Source: Sclerotiophoma versabilis | Lineage: Eukaryota > Ascomycota > Dothideomycetes > Pleosporales > Didymellaceae | Length of the DNA stretch: 64,000 nucleotides | Direction: 5' to 3' | NCBI GenBank assembly: GCA_012274445.1 | Contig: JAAROD010000058.1 | Span: 1,240,001-1,304,000, forward strand | In this document: piece by piece, positions 11,896 through 23,415 of the stretch | How positions within the stretch are numbered: the first letter of the stretch is position 1 | How the letters are laid out: each line of letters starts with the position of its first letter | The notes under the pieces: model-generated | What the model was told of the DNA's origin: nothing | Databases searched by the model: none | The model's input: only the letters and a program-made list of their open reading frames with translations | Position numbers and translations under genes: made by a program

Positions 11896-12387
11896 TCAAT
11901 GGGGTATCGATGACAAAGATTTGATGAAAAGTGCAAGTTCAGCGGGCGTTGAAACCTTCCTCAACCGTACTCCTGCTTCGGTATCCTCAACCAGGAATAT
12001 AGGCATTGTTGTTGGCGCTTGTAGGCGTGTAGGCTGAGGTGTGTCGAAATTGGTCTGGTCTTGCTTGATGAGCAACGGTGTGGGCTGGAAGGCTGGGGAA
12101 GTTGGTGGTGGTGGCTGGCTTGCTGGCGGAGGAAATGAAGGAAGAGCTGGTGGAGGAGCAGGACCTCGAAGTGCTGGCGGGGATGGTGGAGGCCAATAGT
12201 GCTTTGAAACTGGCGGTGCTCGCGTAGGACTATTTGGGCGGCGTAGTGCTGATGTAAAGACCGGCGGTACCGGTTTCTCGTTAGAAGGCCAGGGAGATAT
12301 GTCGAGGTTAACTTCGAACACGATTCTCTGCACAGACTCTGTCAGCTTGCATGTTACACACTCTCTCTTGATGTTGAAGGAGAACAC
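11896..12387 (-). other. Proline-rich open frame continuing the MARVEL frame
   Basis: Directly after the MARVEL stop codon (12388-12390, TAA) the same frame stays open for a further 163 codons. The encoded stretch is proline- and serine-rich (PPSPPALRGPAPPPALPSF) and ends near AELALFIKSLSS. It has no convincing start codon of its own: the first codon is GTG. It could be a second exon, reached by splicing from a GTACTA donor at 12425 to an acceptor at 12339 (87 bases, in frame). It could also be a read-through extension or chance openness of the 3' untranslated region. No family is recognised. Confidence 0.3.
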
Positions 12388-12915
12388 TTAGACGTGCGTA
12401 TGAGCACGTCCAGTGTGTGTAGTACGTGCATGACGATCCTTCCAGAAGACAATGCCGTTGTACACTGTGGTGATGAACCACAGAAGCATATTGGTCAACA
12501 ACACCCAAACTGCGTTCTTCATCCGAATTATGCCTTTGTTGCCCTCGGCGTCTTCAGGGATGTACATCTTGCCGAAGATGCCAAATGCGATGAGGTAGCA
12601 GATAAAGACGAAAAAATCGATGAGGAAGAAGAACCAAGTCTTCACGAACGGTATCATCGCAATAAGCGCCGCGATGGCACCCAAAGTGCCGCATACAACG
12701 GCCCAAACCCATTTAGAGTCGGTGTATTTTCCAGCTTTGCGTGCGTTGTCCAGATCGACGGCATAGAGGCCGATGACGGTGATACCCAGAACAAACTGGA
12801 AGAAGCGTAGGAAGATCAGGACAGCTCCTGTCCAGCTGAAGTGTGCTCGGAATGAGGTTCCAAGAGTGGCCTTTTCGCCCTTCAACGATCTACGAGAAAG
12901 GAAGTTGAGTGCCAT
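12388..12915 (-). CDS. MARVEL-domain four-helix membrane protein
   Basis: 175 residues from the ATG at 12915 (MALNFLSRRS). Four hydrophobic segments (FLRFFQFVLGITVIGLY, VWAVVCGTLGAIAALIAM, WFFFLIDFFVFICYLIAFG, VWVLLTNMLLWFITTVY) and the basic ends fit fungal MARVEL-type plasma-membrane proteins, which help organise membrane domains. The start is supported by a likely 5' leader intron at 12925-12973 (GTATGT, GCTAAC, TTCAG), which removes the earlier in-frame ATG. The C-terminal tail is short and basic (WKDRHARTTHTGR). The frame continues open past the stop, as described separately. Confidence 0.82.
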   Translation of the reverse strand: MALNFLSRRSLKGEKATLGTSFRAHFSWTGAVLIFLRFFQFVLGITVIGLYAVDLDNARKAGKYTDSKWVWAVVCGTLGAIAALIAMIPFVKTWFFFLIDFFVFICYLIAFGIFGKMYIPEDAEGNKGIIRMKNAVWVLLTNMLLWFITTVYNGIVFWKDRHARTTHTGRAHTHV

Positions 12916-12924
12916 GATGGAAAG

Positions 12925-12973
12925 CTGAAGCATGGTTAGCCTCTGTCTTAAACTAGATGTTGAGCGCACATAC
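12925..12973 (-). other. 5' UTR intron of the MARVEL gene
   Basis: Donor GTATGT at 12973, branch GCTAAC and acceptor TTCAG ending at 12925, 49 bases, ten bases upstream of the chosen ATG. Confidence 0.65.
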
Positions 12974-13862
12974 TTTGTTGTTGCTGTTTGTAGGTGAGTG
13001 TTCGTAGGAGGCGGTGTACTCGTTCAGTAGGTGTGAGAGACGCGATTCGTGTTTTGGAGCTGTGAGGAATTTTGTGCAGTAGCAATATAGCAGGCTGCAG
13101 ACAAAAGTGTTGTGTGTTCACGGTGCGACAGTGTCGCAAAAAAGCGTTTGGAAGAGAAGTTCGAGCGTGAAGTTGAACAGTATCCTTCAAGGGTTATGAC
13201 GTTATGACGCGGGATGTGACTGCCAAGCCTGTTCACGAGGGCGCTCTTTCTGTACCGTGATCGACAAAGGGGGTAACGCGTGAGGTTTGCTCCAAAGAAT
13301 CAGTGTTGTCAGATGCAAAAGACACGAACAACTCAGATGTGATTGCGAAAGTGAACGCAGAGAATGCAAGCAATGTGATGCAGACAGCAGACGGGCGCGC
13401 AAATGTTTTTGAGCGTCAACAAGGCTTGAATGTGTGTCACCTTGCATCGCAGCATACAGGCGCTCAAAACTCTCCCTCGGTGTTTAGCGCCAGTGAGTTC
13501 TGTTCTGGTACATGCCGCGTCGCTTGGCTGCCGTCATAGGCGCTTTGTTCGAGGACTACGGGTCCGCATGGCTATGATTGGTTCACAACGCTCGAGAGCC
13601 AGAAGCGCAAATGCTGTCGTACTGTGTCATCTCCCTGACATTGAGAGGCGCCCAACTGTGAGTGTGGAGAAGCTGCCGCGGTTTGTATCACGAATGCGAG
13701 TTGGTCTGTTGTGTTGTTAGCGCGACGTTGCTGGGCAGACTCAGTGAAGAAATGCTCATGTGAAGTGTGCTTGCTATTTGGATGAGTTTCCATTGTTATT
13801 CATGTCATAACGACTTTGATCTAGCATAAGGTCGCATCGCATGCTTGAGTACGACGAACAGC
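12974..13862. other. Intergenic, MARVEL promoter side
   Basis: About 0.9 kb upstream of the MARVEL gene and downstream of the glutathione transferase gene. Nothing further is supported. Confidence 0.4.
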
Positions 13863-14844
13863 TCACGGAGAAGAGTACTTGTACCCGTACTGCTCCTTTG
13901 CAGCCTTGATCTTCTCCCTCAGCTCGTGTTCCTTCTCGGCAAACTCCTTGTCTTCCTTGAGTTTCTGCAGATAGGTGTCGTTGCCGAACCCGGACTTGGA
14001 CGGAATGTTCAAACCGCGCTGTACAGCCGGGCGGGCCAATACACGCTCCCACCAGGCCTTCAAGCTGGGAAAGTCGTCGAGTTCGACGCCAGTAAATCGA
14101 AGCATGTGGATCCAACCGAAGTTGGCGATATCAGCAATGCTGAATTTATTACCAACGAGGTAGTCGTTGCTTTTGAGCTGCTTGTCGAGAATTCCAACAA
14201 GGCGCTCAGTCTCGCCAGTGTACCTCTGCATGCCGTATGCGATGCGCTCCTTCGCGAAGCGGTTGAAGTGGTTGGCCTGTCCCTGCATGGGACCGAGGCC
14301 GCCGTGCTGCCACGCCATCCATTGTTCGGCGCGAGAAACGTCGAGGTCGTCGGTGAAGCTGAACTTGTGCTCGGGATCGTAGTGGCGTGTGAGGTAGGTC
14401 AGGATAGCTGCAGCTGTTAGTATAGGACCTGTAGCTCATGGCTCGACACTTACCAAGGCCTTCCTGTACCGCGAAACCACCCTTGTCGTGGTCTACGATA
14501 ACTGGGATACGGCCATTTGGTCCGAGCTTGGTGAACCACTCCTCCTTCTGGATGTTCTGGCTAATGTTGATGCCCTGCCATGTGTAGTCTTTGCCGTATG
14601 CTTCCTTAAGCTCTTCGAGCAGGATCGAGGCCTTCCAGCCATTGGGCGTGCCCCAGGTGAGCAGCTCGATGCCTTTGTTCGCCTTCAGGCCAGTGGGTCG
14701 GTCGTCAGCCATTTCGGGGAGTACTTGTAGCGTTCGTTTGGTCGAAGTGTGGAACGGAGCTCGCAATTGGTGTTTGGGTGCTTGTAGGAAGCTTCGAGTG
14801 ATGAGCCTAGGCACTTGAGATGTAAGAGATCGTAGTAGTGACAT
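13863..14844 (-). CDS. Ure2p-like glutathione S-transferase
   Basis: Two exons, 14844-14454 and 14407-13863, give 311 residues. The intron (14408-14453) carries a perfect TACTAAC branch site. The thioredoxin-like half begins at about residue 60 with ELLTWGTPNGWKASILLEEL, the Ure2p/GTT-like signature. NGRIPVIVD holds the cis-proline, and an all-helical C-terminal domain follows (NKFSIADIANFGWI). Such enzymes conjugate glutathione or reduce peroxides and disulphides. The first 44 residues are rich in Arg and Ser, lack acids until the end and look like a mitochondrial leader. A second in-frame ATG at 14712 (MADDRPTG) would give a cytosolic form. Confidence 0.9.
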
Positions 14845-15290
14845 GGGACGTTAGCCTGCATGCATCAATGAGGGGTTACATGGCGAGTTCCTTCCTGCGT
14901 GCTTAGAAATCTATCTCCGCGTCACGGTAACCGGTAAACCCGAGATGATGATCAAGCGCGCAGCATTTGCCCGCACGGAGGCAGCAGACCACCAACAGTC
15001 AACAAGGCGTCGTTACAGAGCGCAATTGATGTGTCCATTTCCAAGCTGTGAGCAATGCAGCCCCGCGTTTGCGTCGCGAAATTCTTCTCACTTACTAAGC
15101 GAAATACAAGAGCGTAGGTGTCGTTTCAAAGGTTGTGTACAGCGACACATCACAGACCGCATTCATCAACGAACACCGACACGACATCGGACTGCAAGTG
15201 CTTTCATCAAATTGATTGTTGGACTCTGCTACTTTCTAGCATCAAGCAGCGCAGACCGTCTAGACTACATCCAGTAACACAAACCACAAA
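14845..15290. other. Intergenic, nothing seen
   Basis: Promoter side of the glutathione transferase gene and 3' side of the phosphatase gene. No gene is supported. Confidence 0.4.
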
Positions 15291-16367
15291 TTACAATATA
15301 TCTGCGGGCTTGACGACTACCCAATTTTTATCGGCTGTCACCTCTCTTCCATTCGCAATCTGCGCAGCCGTGTTGTTGCGGATCTCGCCCTGCATCTCCT
15401 CCCAATACGCATCCCGGCGGTTGATCCACAGATGAATACCTCCTTTTGCTGTATCCACGCCGTGGAACAGCATATAGCTGTCTGAACCAGGAGTATCTCC
15501 AGCCGCAAGGATTGGTCGCTTCCATTGATCGATGTAGGTCAGAATGGCAGCCCACTTACCCGCGAACCATGTGGCAGGGGTCCAGAGGTAAGGCCCAAGA
15601 ACTAGATCAAGGTTTGCTTCTGGGTCGTAGGTACCCGCGGCGATTTGCTTTCGAGAGTTTGTGAGGTAGCCCGAGGTTGAGTTTACAAGCATCGTTGCAA
15701 CCCCGATTACGTTCTGTGGCGGCACGTTGTAACCATACTTTGGGTCGCTAGCAACCATGCGGACGAGCTCTTCATGCGCGGCGCTGATGACGTACACATC
15801 GATACCATTGTCCATCAGAGCATTGTACAGCTCTGCTTGACCACGGAAGACCTGAGGAGAGTTGACCGTGGAGTTGACAACCTCATCGCCGTCCCAGTAC
15901 TGGGTTGGGATCGTCGAATTGAGAGCCATGAGCTCGTCAACGTAGCCTTTCAGCTCTCGCAATGTAAACCCTGACCAAACTTGTGCAATCCATGGGTAGC
16001 AAATGAAATCGTCGTCATCGCACAAGCGGAGGTAGTAGCTGTACAGCGTCTCTGTGAAGTTGGCTGTATCCTTAAAGTCAATCAACTTCAGCGTGGGATC
16101 CAGGTTCTTGCGAGTCAGGATGCCACGGTTCTCGAGGAACGGAAGCAGCGACTCTTCGAGATCGTATCGGTAGCTTGTATTGTCCATGTCGAATACTGCG
16201 TAGTTGCTCTGGTTCGCATTCTTGTGGATCATGTTACTGAGGGCTCTTGACGCATTGGCAGGCCAGTGCTTGAGCTCGATTGTCGCATTGGGAGACGTGC
16301 TGTAGTTGGGTGCAGCATTTGCGGCGAGCCACAAGGCTGCCGACACAGCTGAAGATCTGAAATGCAT
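15291..16367 (-). CDS. Secreted HAD-superfamily phosphatase
   Basis: Intronless, 358 residues, with a signal peptide (MHFRSSAVSAALWLAANA). HAD motif I is VFDMDNT with Asp60 as nucleophile and Asp62 as acid/base. Motif II is the Ser in VISAA, motif III the Lys in AGKWAAI, and motif IV GDTPGSD with the metal-binding Asp. Nine or so Asn-x-Ser/Thr sites support passage through the secretory pathway. The arrangement resembles phosphoserine-phosphatase-like or PHOSPHO-like enzymes, so release of phosphate from a small extracellular or vacuolar substrate is inferred. The exact substrate cannot be told. Confidence 0.87.
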   Translation of the reverse strand: MHFRSSAVSAALWLAANAAPNYSTSPNATIELKHWPANASRALSNMIHKNANQSNYAVFDMDNTSYRYDLEESLLPFLENRGILTRKNLDPTLKLIDFKDTANFTETLYSYYLRLCDDDDFICYPWIAQVWSGFTLRELKGYVDELMALNSTIPTQYWDGDEVVNSTVNSPQVFRGQAELYNALMDNGIDVYVISAAHEELVRMVASDPKYGYNVPPQNVIGVATMLVNSTSGYLTNSRKQIAAGTYDPEANLDLVLGPYLWTPATWFAGKWAAILTYIDQWKRPILAAGDTPGSDSYMLFHGVDTAKGGIHLWINRRDAYWEEMQGEIRNNTAAQIANGREVTADKNWVVVKPADIL

Positions 16368-17623
16368 GGGGGCTGGATGATCAAAGGGCGATGGACAACT
16401 GCAAAATGAAAGCTTAGGACACAGGCTTTATGATAATCGCGGTGATAACTTCGGCATTGATAAGTGAAAAAATTTGTAGACCAGCTCGAACCGGATAGGA
16501 ATCGCCGTCGTTGAGGACCAACTTATGAGTATCGCCGACAAAGCACCCGGGAGGCTCTCCACACTCTCCATACCCGGTCTACGGAAGTGGAGCATGGCGG
16601 GTTCACAGGGCGGAACTCGCGGCTTGCCGCAAGAGGTATGAGCTCGCGTGAGTACCTGCAGTAAGCCTGTGCACAGAGAAGCAATCAAACCCGTTGCCCT
16701 CAAATCGCGGTATTGTCAGGCATGACTAACTTTTCGATGGTCAAGCATTAATCATCCCAGCTTTGCGCGCAATGAGCGCCTTTCGTGTTGCAAAGAAAAC
16801 AGGCTACGTAAATGCCACCTTTGGAAACCTGGGAGCTAGCAAAGGTTGCTAAGTAACACTGCTGTTTGCTTATATATAGACAAGGAAGTGCAGCATACCC
16901 CTATTGTTAGCTATCTGCATGATGTTTGCTGAAGCTTGATTCCTTGCGAAGTGAGAGAGCGCCATCACCTGAAACACAGACTGGCTCTCCGATAGGAATA
17001 CTAAACAATGGCTGCACTAATACTAAACCAACCTCACTTTCATTGTTCCTCTGGACACTTTCGCAGGGAGTCCTTCTTTCGAACTTAGATGCAAAGCATT
17101 GGTGAGCGCAAGGCTAGCCAAGAGTGTGGTCGCCACTCCTGGCGTACGTCAACGACTTGCGGCCGTAAGAACCTCGGGGCAGCGGCGCAACATTCAACTA
17201 CCTCACAACCATCTTGACCAGATGGATGCGATATCGTATACCACGGTTCATAGTGCATCCTAGCGTACGTACATACGTCCGTTCTACGATTCCAAAATCT
17301 TATCCAAGGAACTATAAGGATGTAAGCAGTCCTCATACGCCCCCTTCAGGATCTTTGGCCATAGAAATCTCCACGTAATCAAGACTACCACCCAAAAAAC
17401 CTATTTGTTACTCATCATGTGTTGCAGACGCAAACATCCACTTCAAGCAAGGCTTCCAACTCAGACCCCGCACATCCAGCAACTCTCCCAGTGTACCGCT
17501 CGACGACAACAACGGCGTGAGCTCAGGGCACTTACTGTGGACAATTTGCCAGTCCTACAGACGCATCTTGCCATCAGACCTACCACCCAACGCCCTCACT
17601 GGACCGAATACCAGCCTCGCACA
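16368..17623. other. Intergenic, divergent promoters
   Basis: About 1.25 kb between the divergent phosphatase and PPxY genes. A TATATATA-like stretch occurs near 16870. No gene is supported. Confidence 0.4.
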
Positions 17624-18007
17624 ATGGCTGGCATTCTAGTAATGGGCGTAGCCCTTGGCCTGCAAGAGGGTGGAAAGAAGATCAAAGAAAAGAGAGACGA
17701 AAGAAAGGCGAAGAAAGCCGCTCTGGTAAGTATGGCTTTAACGTGTTTCAATCAGCAGTATTGATTGTAGCGACAGGCAGCCGAAGCACATGCGCCTGCA
17801 GAGTCGTCTTCATCTGGTGCGGTGCGCGGCCACTTTACGCGCAGGGAGTCCAGGCCCAACAGAAAAAGTGAGGAAGCACGAAGAGAGCAACAGCGCAGCA
17901 GCTTCAGCTCTGAGAGATCCCACAATGAAGACGCGCCACCAAGCTATGAGGAAGTTGCGCGGCCGACGTATGAAGAAGCTATGCGGGATGGCGAGCGCAG
18001 AGCCTGA
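17624..18007 (+). CDS. Small hydrophilic PPxY-motif protein
   Basis: Two exons, 17624-17725 and 17777-18007, give 110 residues. The intron (17726-17776) starts GTAAGT. A short hydrophobic N-terminus (AGILVMGVALGL) is followed by a highly basic segment (GGKKIKEKRDERKAKKAAL), a Ser/Arg-rich middle, and near the C-terminus PPSYEEV then RPTYEEAM. PPSY fits the PPxY ligand of WW domains, as in adaptors of Rsp5/Nedd4 ubiquitin ligases. No family is recognised. A role as a membrane-associated Rsp5 adaptor or substrate is only an inference. Confidence 0.6.
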
Positions 18008-19355
18008 TCTAAGCTTGGGGCTGCTGATGTAGCAAAGCATCCCATTCAATCCTTCTTCTTGTTACGCGTCCTTTCTGATTTATCGGCATCTTTTCATAAG
18101 AATGTCATGCCCATTTCTCATCTCCCCTGCTTTCTTTGTTGTACTGTGAAGTAGGTTAATGCATCACCCCCCAAACAAGTTCAAAACCCTCTAAGCCATC
18201 GTTGTACCCTTTGTTGAACTGTACTGCCGACGGCGCGAACAGCGGCCGCACAAGATCTGTCTCGAAGTGGGCTGCTGTGTGGCTGAGGTGTCAGCCCACT
18301 CTTCAAGAATGCCTACCATCTTAGATCATAGCTGTGCAGAATTACGGGCAGCAGTTCTCGCAGGTATCGTGGCGTCCTACTCCTCGCTGCCAGCACCAAG
18401 ACTCCTCGTCCCTCTTTCAGTGCTTGTTCGCTTGACCCTTACTGTAAGCTCTCACCAGCTGCCTGCCCGCACGGTATATCTGCTTAGGTATTTTTAGCCA
18501 GTAGCAATGGGCTCTTTCCATCTCAAAAGCATGCTACCACTGCAGAAGGGACACAAGTGACAGAGATGGTCGAAGAGGAGCGCCAGTTGAACATTACAAA
18601 GTTGGGCGCCCTGAAACTCGACATCCAGCCCATTGAGGGCGCTCTTGCTGTGCCTGCATTCGCTCTCCTTCAGAAACGGCCTCGAACTCTACCATGATGG
18701 ACCGCACGCCATCACTCAGCCTAGAGAAGGACATTGCGCTGTTCCCTGCTGTCACCTTGACATTGTAGTAGAAGCTAAGCTCAACCAAGGCTTCCCAGCA
18801 TCCGGCAAGGCTGATAACAATGAAAAGGAGGGTCCTATGCGAACGACACGGTGCTATTTGACGGAAATCTGCGCGCCCACGTAGTAGTAGATAGTTGAGC
18901 GCTTTTTTACACCTAAACCACAATGCATCATACTTACACGAGCCCCAGTCACCACGCAAACGAATTGCTACACACGTCGAACGCACGTCGAACACTTTTC
19001 GTGTGACCTTCCATTGTACCTACAGTTGCTGGAGCCGAGAAATGCTGCAGTCGTTCCATCCGCATTGGGATGTCTCATGCATTCCTTCCCAATTCGGAAG
19101 CTTCACTTTGTTCTTGCCTTCACTTCAAACGTGCAGCAGGCTCATCACGCGTACGAGGTCACCTTTTCAGCCTGCCGCTCGCGGCTCCAGTCACCGTGCA
19201 CGCTTACTGTAGGTGCGATATATTTTCCTTCATTTCCCCACATTCATTCCGTCTTCGTTGCACCACGTACAACTCGACTCCACTCTTTGCATACCGCAAC
19301 CACGTTACCCACCCCTCACTTACGGCTCATAGCTTAACTACAACAAGCTTTCAAC
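18008..19355. other. Intergenic, sugar transporter promoter side
   Basis: About 1.3 kb. A minus-strand frame of 133 codons (18594-18995) has no recognisable content. The last 300 bases are pyrimidine-rich, as expected of the transporter leader. Confidence 0.4.
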
Positions 19356-21177
19356 ATGCCTGGCTGGTCTCCGTCCGCCAATCGCGGCAGCGCGCTCGAT
19401 CGCGTCGAGGCGCCCGTCACTCTGCGCGGCTATCTGCTCTGCGTCTTCGCCGCCTTTGGAGGGTAATTTTCTAGATGCACTTGAATGCGGTTATGTAGCC
19501 AGTACTAAGTAATGTAGTATCCTATTCGGATTCGATTCTGGGTACATCAGCGGCGTGCTAGCCATGAATGCCTTCAAACAACAGTTCGGCAGTAAGGAAA
19601 TATTGCGCATCTAAATCTGCAAAGCTGATAGTATAGGTCCATCCACCTCTGCGGATGCCTATAACGGCCGTCTTTACCAGACTTGGGAGAAGTCCCTCAT
19701 TGTTTCCATCTTGTCGGCCGGTACCTTTTTTGGTGCGCTCTTCGCTGGTTCTCTTGCAGACTGGGTCGGACGCCGCTCTACCATCATCTCTGGTTGTGGT
19801 GTCTTTATTGTCGGTGTTATTCTCCAGGTCGCTTCCTCCACAGTCCCTCTCCTTGTTGTCGGACGCTTGATCGCAGGTATTGGTGTCGGATTCGTCAGCG
19901 CCGTCATCATCCTATACATGAGCGAGGTCGCACCTAAGTCCGTCCGGGGAGCCATTGTGTCTGGCTACCAGTTCTGCATTACCATAGGTCTGCTTCTAGC
20001 CGCCGTGGTCGATAATTCTACCATGAACCGCATGGACTCTGGCTCCTACCGCATACCGATTGCTATCCAGTTCGCTTGGGCCCTGATTCTTGGTACTGGT
20101 CTCTTTCTGCTGCCCGAGAGCCCTCGGTAAGTGCTGAATGATACCACTTGTACGAAAAATAACTGACTGTCTCGCAGCTGGTATGTAAAGCGTGGTCGCC
20201 TCGAAGACGCAGCCAAGTCATTAAGTAGACTGCGCGGCCAGCCTGTTGGCTCCGAATATGTCAAGGACGAGCTGGCCGAGCTTGAGGCCAATTTCCAATC
20301 CGAGTCAAAGAACATGCAGGCCGGTTGGCTCAGCTGCTTTACTGGCGGTTGGAGCTCGGCTAACAGCAACCTCCGTCGCGTTGTTCTCGGCATGGCACTT
20401 CAGCTTTTGCAGCAGTGGACCGGCGTAAACTTTGGTAAATAAAGACATTATTATCTCCGAACCTTGTCACTAATTTCAACAGTATTCTACTATGGCACCA
20501 CCTTCTTCAAGACCGTCGGCATCCAGAACTCCTTCGTCATCTCCATGATCACCACCGCTGTCAATGTCGGCTCTACGCCACTTTCCTTCTGGACTATCGA
20601 GAAGTTCGGTCGCCGTATGCTCCTCATCTACGGTGCTGTGGGCATGCTCATCTGCGAGTTCGTCATCGCCATCGTAGGCACCGTCGACGAGGGTAGCAGG
20701 GCCGCCTCTCTGTGCCTCATCGTTTTCACCTGCTTCTACATTTTCTTCTTCGCATCTACTTGGGGCCCTGCGGCTTGGGTCGTAATTGGCGAAATCTTCC
20801 CTTTGCCTATCCGTGCCAAGGGTATCGCTCTGTCGACGGCTTCCAATTGGCTTTGGAATTTCATCATCGGCTTCATCACACCCTACATGATCGATGAGCA
20901 ATACGGAAACCTCAAGACCAAGGTCTTCTTCGTCTGGGGCGCCACTTGCACCGCCTGCGTGGTCTTTGCCTACTTCCTTGTTCCCGAGACAAAGGGCCTG
21001 TCGCTCGAGCAGGTCGACAAGATGCTCAAGGAGACATCGCCACGTCACTCTAGCAAGTGGGTGCCTCACTCGACGTTCGCTGGTCACGCAGAGACTTCCT
21101 CGCTTGAGTCTACTGACAAGGCCGGCGCTTGTGCTCACCATGAGGAGAACATTGATCAGCCCGAGAGCAAAGTCTAG
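19356..21177 (+). CDS. MFS sugar porter, likely glucose/hexose transporter
   Basis: Five exons (19356-19462, 19518-19591, 19637-20126, 20178-20434, 20483-21177) give 540 residues. Sugar-porter signatures are clear: GFDSGYISGVLAM in helix 1, ADWVGRRSTI, PESPRWYVKRGR after helix 6, QQWTGVNFVFYYG in helix 7, GRRMLLIYGAVGM, and PETKGLSLEQVD at the end. Twelve membrane segments are expected at the plasma membrane. The closest fit is the high-affinity glucose transporter group of filamentous fungi, not the SNF3/RGT2 sensors, because the C-terminal tail is only about 60 residues. Introns are 45-55 bases. Confidence 0.92.
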
Positions 21178-21667
21178 ATTCTTAATCACTTTCTCTCACG
21201 AGGTGTTATGAATGTACGAACAGAAATGTCGTCGTAGCGAACACTTAGGTTGCGGTGATGATGGGGGTTGGTGTTTTTTCGCAGGTGTTTGGCGTTCTTC
21301 CCCAGTTGGTCAACGTGGGTGGTGTTTTTCTCTACCATGATGGTCGTTTTCATTTTGTTTTCTGGGGTGCTTGCTCATGAGCCGTAGCGCTCATCTCTCA
21401 ACTGTGGCATCTAACACTCGATGCTTGTATTGGGAGGTAACATCTGCAAGCCTAGTTAGCGAAAAATAACAACACGAACTACAGCTCTAATTTTTATATA
21501 TCCCCACTAACATCAAGCTCAAGCTAGGTGATTTTCATCCTTTGATTTTGGTAAGACTAATGCCCAGAAAAAAAAAAGAAGAAAAAAAAAAAGATCCCAG
21601 GGTATTCAACCGTAGTAAGAAGCATCCAACAAGTAAGCTACCAAGGCTAGGTCAAAAACTCTGTCGC
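21178..21667. other. Convergent 3' spacer with poly-A tract
   Basis: The spacer lies between the sugar transporter and P450 stops. Positions 21566-21594 are almost pure A with two G, so they read as poly-T in the P450 3' region. No gene is seen. Confidence 0.5.
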
Positions 21668-23415
21668 TCAGTGATCCACACTCTCGACAAAGACGCGCAC
21701 GCCCTTGCAGTCCAACTTGGTAACGGGGATGAAGAAATCATGTCCAAGCTGCACGTCCTCGACATTTGGCTCGTGCAGGTCGAAGCGGTACCGGCGAAAC
21801 ATCATGCCCAGGATCAAGTACAGCTCGGTCCAGGCCAGATTCACGCCCAGGCAACTCCTCGTGCCGCGGCCAAAGCACACCAGATAACGCTCCAAGGGGA
21901 GCCCGTCGGGAGCCGTTGGGTTGTCGAGCCAGCGCTCGGGAATGTACGCGTGGCTGTTTGGGAAGATGGACTCGTCGTGCGAGACCTCGGGGATGGTCAT
22001 GCTGACGTTGGTGTTGGGCGGGATGGACCATGTCTTGTACTGCAGCGGCGTGGTCCGGCGTGTCCGCGGGTTGCGCGCGCTGAGGCCGTAGGAAAGACGC
22101 ACGGCTTCCATGATGCAGGCCTTCAGGTAGGGCATCTGCTCCAGCGGGTACAGCTCCAGCGTCGAGCGATTGGGGAACGCAGCGACGAGGTCGGCGTGGA
22201 GGCGCTCGTAGATCCTCGGCGTGTTGATGATGTGGAAGGAGGCAATGCAGAGCGCAAAGGCAGTGGTTTCTACGCCCCCGCCCACGACAATCTGGGCTTC
22301 TTCTGCGAGACGCTTCTGGGTTTTGTCTTCTGCGGGCAGCTTCGATTGCAGGATCTCCTGGAAGATGGTCTTCTTTGCGTCATTGGTCTTTACGGTCTCG
22401 CCGGACATGGTGCGGCCAATGTTGGACCACTGGTCGCGCTTGAACTTGAGGATGTTCTTTGCGGCTGGTTGTAGCCATTCGGTGACGGCATCAGGGATGG
22501 CGTTCATCATCTGCTCATGTTAGTGAAGAGAACCTATTTTCTCGGCTCGTCAACGTACTGGAATCATCAAAGGGAGCTGGGTAGCGATATGGCCAGCTCC
22601 ACCGATCTTCTGGAATGCATCGTGGAACGAATCAAACTCCGGGTGCTTGAGCTGGGCGTAGTTGAAACCAAAGAAGTAGTCCATGATGATATCGCCTGTC
22701 AGTGCCGGGAATGCATGGGTCAAGTTGATGGGCTCCTTCCTCGCCTCAAACTCCTGCATGCGGATTGAGAAAGTGTCGATATGGCGGTAGATGATGTGAA
22801 TAAAGTCCAGGATAGAACGCCTCGAGAACCTGGTGCATGTCAGACCTGAAGATGAAGATGAGGACGAGTCGAAGAAGCGCAGGTCGAACTGGTGTTTGCG
22901 AATCGGGGAATTGATGATGAGGCTGAGTTGGTGACTTACATGGGACTAAGTGCGGCGCGGCGGCGCTTGTGGAACGCGGCGTTCACAGTGGTCAGCACGC
23001 CGCCCTCGGTGCCGAAGCGGACGTCCCATCCTTCCTTGTCGAGGTGGAGGCTCTTTGCGTAGAATTGGTCGAAGAAGTGCGAGTCACGGATGTGCAGTTC
23101 GTGGGGTGTTACGCGGATGATTGGGCCTGATGATGGAGCATGTCAACAAACAAAGACAGGCAGAAGAACGGCGGGGTTCTTACCATAGTGGTCATGCAGC
23201 TTCGAGATCTTCCTCGAGTACTGGCCGTTCTTGACGATCTCGTAGTAGCCCTCGTACCACGAAGTCACGGCGGCGATGGGCGGACCCGGGAAGCTGGCCA
23301 GTGGGTGTAGATACAGCCTGTAGACGGCGAGGGCAATGACATAGGCTGTGATGGAGGCTGCGAGCACAGGCAGGGCGCCGGCGGTCGCAACCATGTGGAC
23401 GAGGGCCGCGGCCAT
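21668..23415 (-). CDS. Microsomal cytochrome P450
   Basis: Four exons, 23415-23184, 23126-22940, 22829-22559 and 22510-21668, give 510 residues. An N-terminal membrane anchor is followed by a proline hinge (FPGPPIAA). The I-helix reads VGGGVETTAF, the K-helix ExxR is EAVR, PERW follows, and the heme-binding loop FGRGTRSCLG places the ligand at Cys450. It is a fungal class II P450 of the ER, served by NADPH-P450 reductase. The sequence resembles the trichodiene-oxygenase-like (CYP58) branch, so a secondary-metabolite or detoxification substrate is likely but unproven. It is divergent from the neighbouring methyltransferase. Intron 2 is 110 bases; the others are 48-57. Confidence 0.92.

Noticed and set aside
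13845..14420. 191-codon plus-strand open frame
   Set aside because: It is antisense to exon 2 of the glutathione transferase.
18594..18995. 133-codon minus-strand open frame
   Set aside because: No recognisable motif, no splice signals and no neighbour support. It may be chance openness.
20476..21189. 237-codon minus-strand open frame
   Set aside because: It is antisense to the last exon of the sugar transporter.
21542..22474. 310-codon plus-strand open frame
   Set aside because: It is antisense to the last P450 exon, which has all heme and ExxR motifs in the correct frame.
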